Of a stretch of 64,000 bases of DNA, positions 43,365 to 52,989 are shown piece after piece. Under the pieces are notes generated by a model. The model saw only the letters and a list, made by a program, of their open reading frames with translations. It was not told the origin of the DNA and did no database searches. This stretch comes from Klebsiella ornithinolytica NBRC 105727 = ATCC 31898 (GTDB lineage: Bacteria > Pseudomonadota > Gammaproteobacteria > Enterobacterales > Enterobacteriaceae): assembly GCF_001598295.1 (NCBI RefSeq), contig NZ_BCYR01000012.1:52166-116165 (forward strand). The letters are read 5' to 3'. How positions within the stretch are numbered: the first letter of the stretch is position 1; the number at the start of each line of letters is the position of its first letter. Position numbers and translations under genes: made by a program.

Positions 43365-43485
43365 GCCAGTCCCCATTAGGTGGATGATGAAAAACAGTCG
43401 CAGCGGAGTCTGATGTCTCCCCGGCGAATGTCTCAGGCACAATTTTGTCGTTACAACATATCGACAAAGCGGTAATCTGAATTAA

Positions 43486-43586
43486 GGCTCCGTAGAAACA
43501 GAGCCTGAAGGACGCACCGATATTGATTGGTCTCGGCATCGGTGACGTCTGTCCTGGAGGGCAGTGAGTGATTATCACTGCCCTTT
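43486..43586. repeat. Three hairpins between hdc and second antiporter gene
   Basis: GGCTC/GAGCC (43486-43505), CACCGAT/ATCGGTG (about 43522-43548) and the strong GGGCAGTGA/TCACTGCCC (about 43561-43586) fill the 146-base gap. The last starts three bases after the hdc stop on the minus strand and, lacking a T tract in that direction, may act as a partial terminator or 3' end guard that sets hdc mRNA above the downstream genes. Confidence 0.55.
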
Positions 43587-43588
43587 TA

Positions 43589-44725
43589 CTATGCGGCCTG
43601 TTTTTTCAGGTCGGCGATCACGTCATCAATCAGTGCATCAATTTTGCTGGAATCAAGGTGGTGCGCGGTGGCGATGAGGTGGGCAATATCGCCAGATGTA
43701 GCAAGACAGTGTTTCTTCCAGACGGCCTCTGATGGGCAAGGGAAGACGACGGTGATGGAGTTTTTGTTGCGCCAGGCATCAATTCCCGCGGACTGAAAAC
43801 GGTCAACGGCATATTGCGCCATATTCAGGCTGCGTTCGATGCGACGCCGCCACTCCTCCCATGAATGGCTACGAATTGCCTCCCACATCATGAGTGGGGT
43901 ATGACCGTTACGCGAACCTGAAATGGTTTTATCGTGAGCAGAAATATAATCAATCTCTACAGAGATCCGATCGACATTTTTCTTTTTAGCAACAACAATG
44001 CCGCAAGGAATCGGTGAGCCAATCATTTTGTGTCCGGAAACACCAATGGAATCAATGCCATCTGCGAAGTTAAACGGCTGTGGATTATCCACAAAAGGTA
44101 AGATCATTCCACTCAGCGCCGCGTCAGCGTGAAGATAATAATCTTTGCGCTCAATGCCCAGTTCGCTAATTGATTGCTGAATGATGGCAATATTATCAAT
44201 AGCTCCGCGAACGGTAGTCCCGATATTTGCAAAAATAATGGGGTGCTTTTCATTGTCGCGTTTTATTTTTTTGATTAAATCGGCATAATCCATCTCACCA
44301 TTGGGCTGCGATTCAACAAGCGTCGATTTTATGCGCAACAGCTTGACGATTTTTGCCACGGAGTAATGGGTATCTTTCGAGTAGTATAGTGTACCGTTGG
44401 GGAAAATCTCCCGACCCAGATAGCAGCCAAACATATTGCCTTCGGTACCGCCATTGGTCACATACCCCCAGCTTTCTTCAAATGGGATTTTAAATAGCTG
44501 GGCGAAATACTCCATGACCTCTTTTTCAAAATCAAAGGAGTTTAATAAGTAGTTGCAGTATTCCCCCCAGTCACCACAGTTGTTGATTGAGAAGCGCATG
44601 AAACGTTCAAGGATGGTGTAATCAAAATCTGCCGATTCAGGATATCCGATATTAAAATATTGGTTTTTTACACAATATGACCAGAAAGAATCAAGTTTAT
44701 TTTGATCGCTAATGGATAATGTCAT
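43589..44725 (-). CDS. hdc: Pyridoxal-phosphate histidine decarboxylase
   Basis: Converts histidine to histamine and CO2; group II PLP decarboxylase of 378 residues, the length of the Raoultella planticola and Morganella enzymes. The PLP lysine is Lys233 in [10 protein letters not shown], with DAAL (201-204) and TNGGTEGN (90-97) binding the cofactor. Cytosolic. With the flanking antiporters it forms a proton-consuming acid-resistance and energy system, since decarboxylation uses an internal proton and exchange is electrogenic. AT-richer than the backbone genes around it. Confidence 0.95.
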
Positions 44726-44762
44726 TTTAAACTCCTTGGTGTTCTTATTTATATATCTGGAT

Positions 44763-46109
44763 TTACTTGTCTAAATAGAGAGTGGTTTGGCCTTTTTTGC
44801 TTTTTCCTGCAGCCACGAAAGAAAATAAAGGAATAGTCACCATCATCATAAGTATTCCCCAGAACATGGAATCGCTACCTGACCCCAGTAAGGCGAAAAT
44901 ACAGTAGATCATGCCAATGACGACAAGCGTGCAGTAAAACATAAAGGTGCTGCCGCGGTTCATTTTCTTTGATACGAGAATGATCGGTAAGGAGATCAAT
45001 GCATACATATACGGGAGCAAAGAAGCGAATACTGACATTAAGATAATGACTTCAAACTGCTTGGCGAGGTTTGGTGAGGCGGTAAGCAGTAATACAATGC
45101 TCATCAGAATACCGGTGAAAATAAGACTTTTCATCGGGACATCCTGTTTATTGGTGTCAGAGAAAAATTTCGGGAACAGGCCTTGCTGAGCACCTGCACG
45201 TGGCCCTTCTGACTGCAAAATGAGCCAACCCGAGATTGAGCCGAAGCAGGCAATAATACTCAAGGCGGAGGCAATGTTACCCGCCATATTACCGAACATG
45301 TAGCGCGCGGCGTCTGCGAATGGCGCAGCCGAGGTGATCAGAACATGATGCGGAACCAGGCCCATGATGACGGTGCAACTCCCGACATAACATACAGAGG
45401 CGATAAGCAGTCCCATTACCGTCGCACGAGGTACGGTACGCTCAGGATTTTCAACTTGCCCTGTTGAGACGACAGCAGATTCAATTCCTAAGAATCCCCA
45501 GAGAGCAATCGAGGATGCAGAAATAATTGCGGAGGAATTACTGCGCCCGGTCGCATTATAAACTTCGGAATACATTTCTGGGTTAAACCAGAACCAACCC
45601 ACCAGGCCCACGCCTAAAATAACGACAAGGCCACAGGTTGCGGTGAAGGACTGTGCCCGACCGGCGACCCTGGCACCGAAACTCGCAAGGAATACAAATG
45701 CCCACAAAATAATAATGGCAGCGATACAGCCATAGACCGGGTTTTTTAATTCAGGGAAAAAGAAACTTAGATATCCAACGCCAGCAACCAGTAAGGCAAC
45801 ATTACCAACCCAGGCGCTTATCCAGTAACAGATGGTAGTTTGAAATCCGATAAATGGCCCAAAAGCATCGCTGGCATAAGCAACGATCCCTCCGGTTCGT
45901 GGTGTAATGAGACTGGTTTTAGCAAACACTAATGCGAGGGCAATAACACCGATAATGGTAAATACCCATCCCCATATTGAGATAGAACCAATGCCTGCTA
46001 AATTAGTTGGTAACATAAATACACCTGACCCCATCATATTCGATGCGGTCACTAATGTCAGGGCAATGACTCCCATTTTATGAGCAGAGCCTGAGCTAAC
46101 TGTTCCCAT
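44763..46109 (-). CDS. hdcT: Histidine/histamine antiporter
   Basis: 448-residue APC-family exchanger with 12 predicted helices, first gene of the cluster and 37 bases ahead of hdc. [21 protein letters not shown] is the substrate-binding helix 1 pattern of AdiC/PotE-type antiporters. AGGA lies eight bases before the ATG. The substrate is inferred from linkage to hdc. Confidence 0.88.
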
Positions 46110-46443
46110 AATGGTTTCCTATTAATTTTGAATTTTACGATAAGTGAAAGTTCGTACTGAAGTCGGGGGTATTTTTATCAACGAGAAGGTGCTGTTTTTG
46201 TGATGGGGGTCAAAAATGAGTATTAAGTAGATTATTAAACGCTGAAGATCTGGTGGTTATTTGTTCAATTGTGGCGCAATTGACTCTGTCCCCTTTTATT
46301 TAAACTATTTGTGCCGCGGTTTTATAATGCTAAGGCGCCGCTGCGACATGAACAGATAAAAGTGCTGAAGCAACGGTTGTGTTAAATAATATGCGTTCAT
46401 GTGCCTGTTTGTAGTTTATTTTGTTTCTTTTTAATCTGTTTAT
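46110..46443. promoter_or_regulatory. Upstream region of the histamine cluster
   Basis: 334 AT-rich bases without a gene. A dyad CAATTG-TGGCG-CAATTG lies at 46266-46282. The segment GCGGTTTTATAATGC near 46316-46330 could hold a -10 box, and several AT-rich boxes face hdcT, but no -35/-10 pair with good spacing was clear. It also takes up the 3' end of the upstream LysR gene transcript; no terminator is visible. Confidence 0.4.
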
Positions 46444-47346
46444 TTACTTTTGCTGGTTAGTCCTGAACAACAGCTCCCTCAGCCACTGTTGCGCCGGGTC
46501 GCGATGGCTACGTTCATGCCAGGCCATGCTTTTGCTAAATCCGGGTATTGTCAGCGGCGGCGGGGCGATGCGCATCCCGTCGGCCATCTTCGCCAGCCGG
46601 CGCGGCACCACGGCTATCATGTCGCTGATCGCCAGAATCTCGGGCAGCACCAGAAAACTACTCACCGACAGCCCCACTCGCCGCGAACGTCCCAGCGCCG
46701 CCAGCGCCTCATCGGTTACGCCACGAAAGCTATCTCCTTGCCAGGAGACCAGCACATGTTCCAGCGAGCAGAAAAGATCGAGGGTTAACGGCGCGGCGGC
46801 CAGCGGATGGTCTGCCCGCATCAGGCACACGTACTCTTCCTGATACAGCGTCCGGCTGTGGAGATCGGGCGGCGTGGAATGAGGCGTCAGCAGTGCAATA
46901 TCGACATCACCCCGCTCGGTCTGGGCAAAGAGCATCTGCGGAGAGTCCGGAATAACGCGAACGCGAATGCCCGGCGCCCGTGTTTTCAGCGCGGCGATAA
47001 ACGGCACGATCGCCGCTTTGAGCGCGTAGTCGGTCGCCGCCATTGTCCAGGTAAAATCCGCCTGTAGAGGGTCGAAGGTGGCCGGATAGAGCAGCGCTTC
47101 GGCATCCGCCAGCAGCTGCTTAACCGGCGAAGCCAGCGCCTGCGCGCGCAGAGTCGGCACCATACCGTGTGGGGCGCGGATAAACAGCGGGTCGTTAAAG
47201 GCTTCCCGCAGCCGGGTAAGCATGCCGCTGACCGCCGGCTGCGTCAGGGAAAGCCGCGTCGCAGCCCGGGTAACGCTGCGTTCATCGAGCAGGGCATCCA
47301 GCGCTTTCAGCAGATTCAGATCGAGGTTTCTGATATCAGATTTCAT
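46444..47346 (-). CDS. LysR-family regulator
   Basis: 300-residue LysR protein. Helix-turn-helix at ~20-45 (SVTRAATRLSLTQPAVSGMLTRLREAF), effector-binding domain from ~95 (FTWTMAATDYALKAAIVPFI), of the NahR/PgaR-like group with RAPHGMVPT. Target unknown: it is divergent from yicN and on the same strand as, and upstream of, the histamine genes, so either may be regulated by it. Confidence 0.8.
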   Translation of the reverse strand: MKSDIRNLDLNLLKALDALLDERSVTRAATRLSLTQPAVSGMLTRLREAFNDPLFIRAPHGMVPTLRAQALASPVKQLLADAEALLYPATFDPLQADFTWTMAATDYALKAAIVPFIAALKTRAPGIRVRVIPDSPQMLFAQTERGDVDIALLTPHSTPPDLHSRTLYQEEYVCLMRADHPLAAAPLTLDLFCSLEHVLVSWQGDSFRGVTDEALAALGRSRRVGLSVSSFLVLPEILAISDMIAVVPRRLAKMADGMRIAPPPLTIPGFSKSMAWHERSHRDPAQQWLRELLFRTNQQK

Positions 47347-47451
47347 GATGAAGGTCCGCAGCGGCGATAAGTCACATTATGGTATGCCGGGGAGTCGACA
47401 GCGCGCAAATTCCCATTATGATAGTGGGGCTGCGGTAGATTGAGAGGAAGC

Positions 47452-47904
47452 ATGATCTGGTTAGGATTAGCCACGCTGGTGGTTGTATTTGTTGTCGGTT
47501 TTCGGGTGCTTACCTCTGATTCACGCCGTGCTATTCGCCGCCTGAGCGAACGGTTAGCCATTACCCCGGTGCCGCTGGAGTCAATGATCGATCAGCTGGG
47601 AAAAACCGCCGGAAATGAGTACCTTCATTACCTTGAGCGCCCCAATGAGGCGCATCTGCAAAACGCCGCCCAGGTCCTGTTGATCTGGCAGGTGGGAATC
47701 GTGGATAGCGGTGAACAGAACCTGCACTACTGGTATCGTCTGATGCAAAAGGCCCGCCTGGCCGCGCCAATTACCGATGCGCAGATCCGTCTGGCACAAG
47801 GATTTCTGCGCGAGCTGGACCCGGATCTGAGCGAGATTGTCGCCCTCCAGCAGCGCTATAACGCGCTGTTTTTACCCGAAGACGGCGTGCACTGGCTGCA
47901 TTGA
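47452..47904 (+). CDS. yicN: YicN, DUF1198 protein
   Basis: 150 residues, same length as E. coli YicN; function unknown. One N-terminal membrane helix (MIWLGLATLVVVFVVGFRVL), then a cytosolic part with NAAQVLLIWQVGIVD and the conserved end DGVHWLH. GAGGAAGC precedes the ATG. Confidence 0.92.
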   Translation: MIWLGLATLVVVFVVGFRVLTSDSRRAIRRLSERLAITPVPLESMIDQLGKTAGNEYLHYLERPNEAHLQNAAQVLLIWQVGIVDSGEQNLHYWYRLMQKARLAAPITDAQIRLAQGFLRELDPDLSEIVALQQRYNALFLPEDGVHWLH

Positions 47905-47905
47905 T

Positions 47906-47943
47906 ATCACGGTACGTGATAATCACCATCAACGATGGTGATT
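47906..47943. repeat. Two inverted repeats between yicN and SRPBCC gene
   Basis: ATCAC-GGTAC-GTGAT (47906-47920) is followed at once by AATCACCATC-AAC-GATGGTGATT (47921-47943), both perfect. The ATCAC/GTGAT core is repeated, which suggests operator use for the gene at 48007, or a yicN transcript end. Confidence 0.55.
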
Positions 47944-48006
47944 AGATTTATATCACTTCCGGACAGATGATAGATCTCGTGAAATCACATAGTTACGAGG
48001 TCTTTT

Positions 48007-48540
48007 ATGACACAGTCAATGCAACAAAGCGCCATCGTCTGGCCGGAAGCATACCTGCCCGGTACCACCGATAACTTCGCCTCCAACGAAATCATCGTCA
48101 GCGGCCTGACGGCGGCAGATATCTGGGCGCAGCTCAACGACACCACGCTGTGGCCAACCTATTACAGTAACGTGGCCGATATCCGTTTTCATGATGGTAG
48201 CGGACCGATGCTGAGCGCCAACGCCCGCTTCCGGTTCGCCACTTTTGGCTTCCCGATTGAAGCGCAGGTCACCGAATATGTTCCGCCGGTGGCCGGGCAG
48301 GCGGCGCGCATCGCCTGGCACGGCTGGGCAGAAGGCGATGAAACCACGCGTCTGGACGTGATTCATGCCTGGCTGTTCGAAGGCTTACCCGGCAATCGCG
48401 TGCGCATTCTGACTCAGGAGTCGCAAAAAGGCGTACCGGCACGGACCCTGGCGCAGACGCTACCGAACCCGATGATCAATGGTCACCAGGAGTGGATTTG
48501 CGGCCTGGCCACGGCGGCGAGAAAAGCGCTGCGCGCTTGA
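48007..48540 (+). CDS. SRPBCC (polyketide cyclase/START-like) protein
   Basis: 177-residue cytosolic protein of the SRPBCC superfamily, a hydrophobic-ligand cup. FASNEIIVSGLTAADIWAQLND, SANARFRFATFGFPIEAQVTEY and NRVRILTQESQKGV follow the fold's strand-helix pattern. No catalytic function can be assigned. Stands alone with a dyad-rich leader; ACGAGG is upstream. Confidence 0.75.
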   Translation: MTQSMQQSAIVWPEAYLPGTTDNFASNEIIVSGLTAADIWAQLNDTTLWPTYYSNVADIRFHDGSGPMLSANARFRFATFGFPIEAQVTEYVPPVAGQAARIAWHGWAEGDETTRLDVIHAWLFEGLPGNRVRILTQESQKGVPARTLAQTLPNPMINGHQEWICGLATAARKALRA

Positions 48541-48555
48541 TGCTGCTGTCTGAGC

Positions 48556-48584
48556 GTTGGCGAGCCTCGTCTGACCGGCTCGCC
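48556..48584 (+). terminator. Hairpin after SRPBCC gene
   Basis: TGGCGAGCC / GGCTCGCCA stem, perfect 9 bp, loop of about 10, no T tract. Confidence 0.55.
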
Positions 48585-48693
48585 ACCTCATCAGCCACAA
48601 TAATCAAGTTTGAAGTTGTCAAAACGTTAAATTAGTCACACACAAAATGTTACACTGCGCAGCTTTTCCGCTATTCAACCTTGCAGGTAACTG

Positions 48694-49875
48694 ATGACTC
48701 CTCTGAATGAAGCCAAACAACATGCCAGCGAACACGCGCGGCCAAACTGGTCGGCGGTCTTCGCGGTGGCCTTCTGCGTGGCCTGCCTGATTACCGTTGA
48801 GTTTTTACCGGTGAGTTTGCTGACGCCGATGGCCCAGGATCTGGGGATCTCTGAAGGGCTGGCCGGCCAGTCGGTCACCACCACGGCGTTTGTGGCGATG
48901 TTCGCCAGCCTGTTTATCACCTCCATGATTCGCAGTACCGATCGCCGCTATGTGGTGATTCTCTTCTCGGTTCTGCTGACGGTATCCTGTCTGCTGGTCT
49001 CTTTCGCCAATAGCTTTGCGCTGCTGCTGGTGGGCCGAGCCTGTCTCGGGCTGGCGCTGGGCGGCTTCTGGGCGATGTCCGCCTCGCTGACGATGCGCCT
49101 TGTCCCGATGCGAGTGGTGCCAAAAGCGCTATCGGTTATCTTTGGCGCGGTGTCGATTGCGCTGGTGATTGCCGCGCCGCTGGGTAGCTTTCTGGGCGGC
49201 GTTATCGGCTGGCGTAACGTCTTTAATGCGGCGGCGGTGATGGGCGTACTCTGTACGCTTTGGGTACTGAAGGTGCTGCCCTCTTTACCCGGCGAAGCGC
49301 CGCATCAACAGCAAAATATGTTCGGCCTGCTGAAACGCCCCGGCGTGATGGCCGGGATGTGCGCCATCTTTATGGCCTTTGCCGGGCAGTTTGCCTTCTT
49401 TACCTATATTCGTCCGGTCTATATGACCCTCGCCGGTTTTGATGTTGATGGCCTGACGTTAGTCTTGCTGAGCTTCGGTATTGCCAGCTTTATCGGTACC
49501 TCGCTGTCGTCGGTCATCCTCAGGCGCTCGGTGAAGGCGGCCTTAACGGCTGCTCCGCTGGTACTGGCGACAAGTGCGACGGTGCTGGTGCTGTGGGGGG
49601 AAAGTCAGGTGGTGGCATCGGCGGTGGCGATAATCTGGGGCTTTGCTTTTGCATTGATTCCGGTTGGGTGGTCAACGTGGATCACCCGCTCGCTCTCCGA
49701 CCAGGCGGAGAAGGCCGGATCGATCCAGGTGGCGGTCATTCAGCTGGCCAATACCTGCGGTGCGGCGATAGGTGGCGTGGCGCTGGATCATCTTGGCCTG
49801 CTATCGCCGCTGGTGATTTCCGGCGCGTTGATGCTGTTGACCGGCCTGCTGGTGGCTGTCAAAGTCCGGGTGTAG
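48694..49875 (+). CDS. nepI: Purine ribonucleoside efflux pump NepI
   Basis: MFS exporter (DHA1), 393 residues, 12 helices; exports inosine and guanosine in E. coli (former yicM). [32 protein letters not shown] and [23 protein letters not shown] match the family. Followed by a GC-rich palindrome separating it from phnX. Confidence 0.94.
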   Translation: MTPLNEAKQHASEHARPNWSAVFAVAFCVACLITVEFLPVSLLTPMAQDLGISEGLAGQSVTTTAFVAMFASLFITSMIRSTDRRYVVILFSVLLTVSCLLVSFANSFALLLVGRACLGLALGGFWAMSASLTMRLVPMRVVPKALSVIFGAVSIALVIAAPLGSFLGGVIGWRNVFNAAAVMGVLCTLWVLKVLPSLPGEAPHQQQNMFGLLKRPGVMAGMCAIFMAFAGQFAFFTYIRPVYMTLAGFDVDGLTLVLLSFGIASFIGTSLSSVILRRSVKAALTAAPLVLATSATVLVLWGESQVVASAVAIIWGFAFALIPVGWSTWITRSLSDQAEKAGSIQVAVIQLANTCGAAIGGVALDHLGLLSPLVISGALMLLTGLLVAVKVRV

Positions 49876-49902
49876 TCGGGACTGCGTTTCACGGACGAGG
49901 CA

Positions 49903-49937
49903 ACCCGGGCAGGATGCGTATGACGCCGCCCGGGAAC
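49903..49937. repeat. REP-like palindrome between nepI and phnX
   Basis: CCCGGGC ... GCCCGGG arms around ATGCGTATGACGCC. The genes converge, so it may serve both 3' ends. Confidence 0.5.
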
Positions 49938-49949
49938 AGGCAGTGAAAT

Positions 49950-50759
49950 CTATGGGCGTTCGCCTTTTGCCAGACGGGCGTTAATATCGGCAATCACTTC
50001 CGGCAGGTCGGCCAGCGTATCAACCACATAATGCGCCCCCGCGGCATACAGCTTGCTTGCTGCACTCTCGCGGCGGGTGGCGATCTCTGCCGTCGTCATT
50101 GCCTGATATTCTTCCCAGGTGGCGCCAAACTCGTTGCCGGACACCGCCAGGCCGACGCTCCACATGCCGGCGTTCAGCCCTTCGGTAATCCCTGGAGCAG
50201 CATCGTCCACCTTCACACAGTGAGCGACGGCATCAATACCCAGAGCAATGACGTTTTGCAACGCCATCCACGGGCCTGGACGGCCGCCGGCCGCGAGGTC
50301 GTCGGTGGCGACCCAGTAGTCCGGCGCATAGCCCTGGGCGGCGGCGGCGGGCACCAGCTTCTCCATCACCGGGCGCGGGTAGCCTGAACAGGAACCCACT
50401 TTCAGCCCTTCAGCACGCAGTGCGGAAATCGTCTCAACAACCCCGGCAATCGGTGCAGAAAAGTCGACAACTTTGGCGATTTGCAGCGGCATAAACGCGG
50501 CGTAAATCGCATCAATATCAGCCGCGGTCATCGCCCGGCCAAATTTCGCCTGCCAGCGGGCATCCACGGAAGGTAATTTACCCAGCGCTTCAATATGTTG
50601 CCACTTGCCGAGCCCCATCGGTACGCGGGCTTCTGCCAGGGTGATATCAACATCAAATGCCTGATGAAAGGCCTCGACGAAAATTTGCGTCGGCGCAAAT
50701 GAGCCGAAATCCACGGTGGTGCCAGCCCAGTCAAGGATCAGTGCGGTAATACGGTTCAT
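49950..50759 (-). CDS. phnX: Phosphonoacetaldehyde hydrolase
   Basis: HAD-family phosphonatase of 269 residues splitting phosphonoacetaldehyde to acetaldehyde and phosphate. Nucleophile Asp10 in LILDWAGTT, Schiff-base lysine at Lys52 in MGLGKWQHI, and [18 protein letters not shown] as the metal motif. Nine bases after phnW in one transcript. Confidence 0.95.
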   Translation of the reverse strand: MNRITALILDWAGTTVDFGSFAPTQIFVEAFHQAFDVDITLAEARVPMGLGKWQHIEALGKLPSVDARWQAKFGRAMTAADIDAIYAAFMPLQIAKVVDFSAPIAGVVETISALRAEGLKVGSCSGYPRPVMEKLVPAAAAQGYAPDYWVATDDLAAGGRPGPWMALQNVIALGIDAVAHCVKVDDAAPGITEGLNAGMWSVGLAVSGNEFGATWEEYQAMTTAEIATRRESAASKLYAAGAHYVVDTLADLPEVIADINARLAKGERP

Positions 50760-50768
50760 GGCGGTTCC

Positions 50769-51872
50769 TTAGTGAGTCCAGTACATGGCGTTGTCGATAG
50801 CGGTCAGCAGGGCGGTAATGTCGGCGGCATACACCTCGCCAATATTGCCAATACGGAAACAGTCGCTCTGCGAGACTTTACCCGGATAGATAACGAAGCC
50901 CTGCTCTTTCAGCTTCTGATAGAACGCGTTGAAGCGGTACTGCGGCGCGTCCGGAGAGTAAAACGCGGTAATGATCGGTGAATGCAGGCTGTCGTCCAGC
51001 AGAGGCTGGAAGCCCAGCGCACGCATCCCGGCGACCAGACGGCGCTGGTTGGCGCTATAGCGCTGGTGGCGTGCGACCACGCCGCCCTCTTCGGCCAGCT
51101 CTTTCAGCGCCTGGGCAAAAGCCAGCACGGTGTGGGTGGGGGAGGTAAAGCGCCATTTTCCATGGTTATCTTCCATGCATCGCCACTGGGCATACAGATC
51201 CAGAGACAGCGAGCGCGAGCGGCCTTTACAGGTCTCCAGTTCGCTCACGCGGGCAATGACGAAAGCGAATCCCGGCACACCCTGAATGCATTTGTTGGCA
51301 GAGCTAATCAGGTAATCGATGTTCAGCGCGGCGATATCCAGCGGAATACCGCCGAAGCTACTCATGGCATCCACGATGTAGCGTTTACCATAGCGCTGCG
51401 CCAGAACCGCCACCTCTTCGATGGGGTTAAGCATCCCGGTCGTGGTTTCGCTATGAACCATAGCAATATGGGTGATCGCCGGGTCCGTCTGGAGGATCCG
51501 TTCGATCGCTGCGACGTCTGGACGGGCGACTTCGCCGCAGTCATACGGGTGACAGGCAACGCCCATCATTTCCGCCATTTCAATCATCCGCGCTCCGTAG
51601 GCCCCGTTGCTGATGATCAGCACTTTGCCCTGCGGGCCGATTGCGCTCCCGAGTACCGCTTCGACCGCGTAACTGCCGCTGCCCTGCAGCAGAACCGAGG
51701 TGTAGCCTTCGGCCGGGGTAGCCAGCCGTACCAACTGCTGGCGAATGGTTTGTACTACGCCGAGATTGTAATCATCATCCCAGGTACAGCTATCGAACAG
51801 CATGGCCTCTTTTACCGTACGGGAGGTGGTCAGCGGGCCGGGGGTCAGTAGCAGGTAATTGCGTGAAGTCAT
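50769..51872 (-). CDS. phnW: 2-aminoethylphosphonate-pyruvate transaminase
   Basis: PLP class V aminotransferase, 367 residues, converting 2-AEP and pyruvate to phosphonoacetaldehyde and alanine. PLP lysine is Lys194 in [29 protein letters not shown] binds the cofactor phosphate. First gene of phnWX, divergent from phnR, with an operator-like sequence 13 bases before its start. Confidence 0.96.
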   Translation of the reverse strand: MTSRNYLLLTPGPLTTSRTVKEAMLFDSCTWDDDYNLGVVQTIRQQLVRLATPAEGYTSVLLQGSGSYAVEAVLGSAIGPQGKVLIISNGAYGARMIEMAEMMGVACHPYDCGEVARPDVAAIERILQTDPAITHIAMVHSETTTGMLNPIEEVAVLAQRYGKRYIVDAMSSFGGIPLDIAALNIDYLISSANKCIQGVPGFAFVIARVSELETCKGRSRSLSLDLYAQWRCMEDNHGKWRFTSPTHTVLAFAQALKELAEEGGVVARHQRYSANQRRLVAGMRALGFQPLLDDSLHSPIITAFYSPDAPQYRFNAFYQKLKEQGFVIYPGKVSQSDCFRIGNIGEVYAADITALLTAIDNAMYWTH

Positions 51873-51884
51873 TTATCTCACCAT

Positions 51885-51903
51885 TGGTCTATACCAGATT
51901 GAT
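51885..51903 (-). promoter_or_regulatory. Candidate PhnR operator at phnW
   Basis: TGGTCTATACCAGATTGAT; identical, in opposite orientation, to 52940-52958 before phnS. The TGGTCTATACCA part is an imperfect dyad. It overlaps the expected phnW promoter core. Confidence 0.7.
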
Positions 51904-52011
51904 ATTATGATGCTGATAAGAGATGCCAAAGGTCAAAGAAAAGATCGTGCTGCAACAAAAAATTCATCTCCATGGGTATAATGGCGCTATCAAATCTGTT
52001 TGCGAGTCAAC

Positions 52012-52731
52012 ATGAAATCACCCTCTGGCGAAACGCCGCAATACCTGCTGATTAAGGCGCAATTACAGGCTCGTATCGAAAACGGGGCGTTAAAAAGCGG
52101 CGATAAACTGCCCTCAGAACGCGAGCTGTGCGCTATTTTCAATACCACGCGGATTACGGTGCGCGAGAGCCTGGCGCAGCTGGAAGCCAGCGGCGTGATT
52201 TATCGTGCAGATCGCCGCGGTTGGTTTGTGACCCCCGAGCGCCTGTGGCTGGATCCGACGCAAAACACCAACTTCCATAAGCTATGCCTGGAGCAGGGGC
52301 GAGAGCCGAAAACGGTTTTGCTAAACGGTCGGTTGGCCGCGGTGCCGCTTGATGTGATGGCGCCGCTGGCGCTGCAGCCGTTCGATCAGGTTTATCTGCT
52401 GACGCGCCTGCGGTATGCCGACGGACGGGCGATTTGCTACAGCGAAAACCACTGCCTGCCGGCGCGAGTGCCGGAGCTGCTGCGTCACGATCTGAACGGC
52501 AGCCTGACCGAGATTTATCAGGCTCATTACGACCTGATATATACCAGTATGCATTTGTCATTCTATCCAACCTCCATGCCACCGCAGGCGGCGGAGGCGC
52601 TGGGGGTGATGGAAGGGCGTCCGGCACTGCTGCTGCGCCGTCTGAATTACGATCAGCACGGGCGTATCCTGGATTACGATATCGAGTACTGGCGTCACGA
52701 TAGCCTGCGCATCGAAGTCGATACCCACTAA
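52012..52731 (+). CDS. phnR: GntR/HutC-family regulator of phosphonate genes
   Basis: 239 residues. Winged helix ~1-75 ([26 protein letters not shown]), UTRA ligand domain after that ([28 protein letters not shown]). Very close to Salmonella PhnR. ATG at 52012 fits that length; the frame extends four codons upstream. Likely controls phnWX and phnSTUV in response to 2-AEP or an intermediate. Confidence 0.92.
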   Translation: MKSPSGETPQYLLIKAQLQARIENGALKSGDKLPSERELCAIFNTTRITVRESLAQLEASGVIYRADRRGWFVTPERLWLDPTQNTNFHKLCLEQGREPKTVLLNGRLAAVPLDVMAPLALQPFDQVYLLTRLRYADGRAICYSENHCLPARVPELLRHDLNGSLTEIYQAHYDLIYTSMHLSFYPTSMPPQAAEALGVMEGRPALLLRRLNYDQHGRILDYDIEYWRHDSLRIEVDTH

Positions 52732-52989
52732 TTTTGTTGTTCCTGTGAGGCGCTCCCCGGCGGCATTACGCTGACCGGGGCTCCGGTTCACCACCGTCAG
52801 GCCGGCCTGACAAGGCGCGGCTGGAGCCGCCTCCAGGGGAAATGCCTGCATCGGTTTTACCCCGTCGCTCTCCTTCCGCCTTTCATCTTTTTGACACCGC
52901 GCATTCATCGTTTTGTCATAAATCCCCGGTAGCGTGACAATCAATCTGGTATAGACCATTTAAAATCACCATCCGATGAGGCTTACACG
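52732..52989 (+). promoter_or_regulatory. phnR-phnS gap with REP-like element and PhnR-type operator
   Basis: A REP-like palindrome with CCCCGG/CCGGGG arms lies at 52752-52777, a REP half (CCCCGGTAGCGTGAC) at 52924-52938, and ATCAATCTGGTATAGACCA at 52940-52958, the inverse copy of the sequence before phnW. The phnS ATG is 31 bases further on. Confidence 0.65.

Noticed and set aside
41982..43442. Longer start for the second antiporter at 43442
   Set aside because: The extra 26 residues have no counterpart in the paralogous antiporter and the ATG at 43364 has a good ribosome site.
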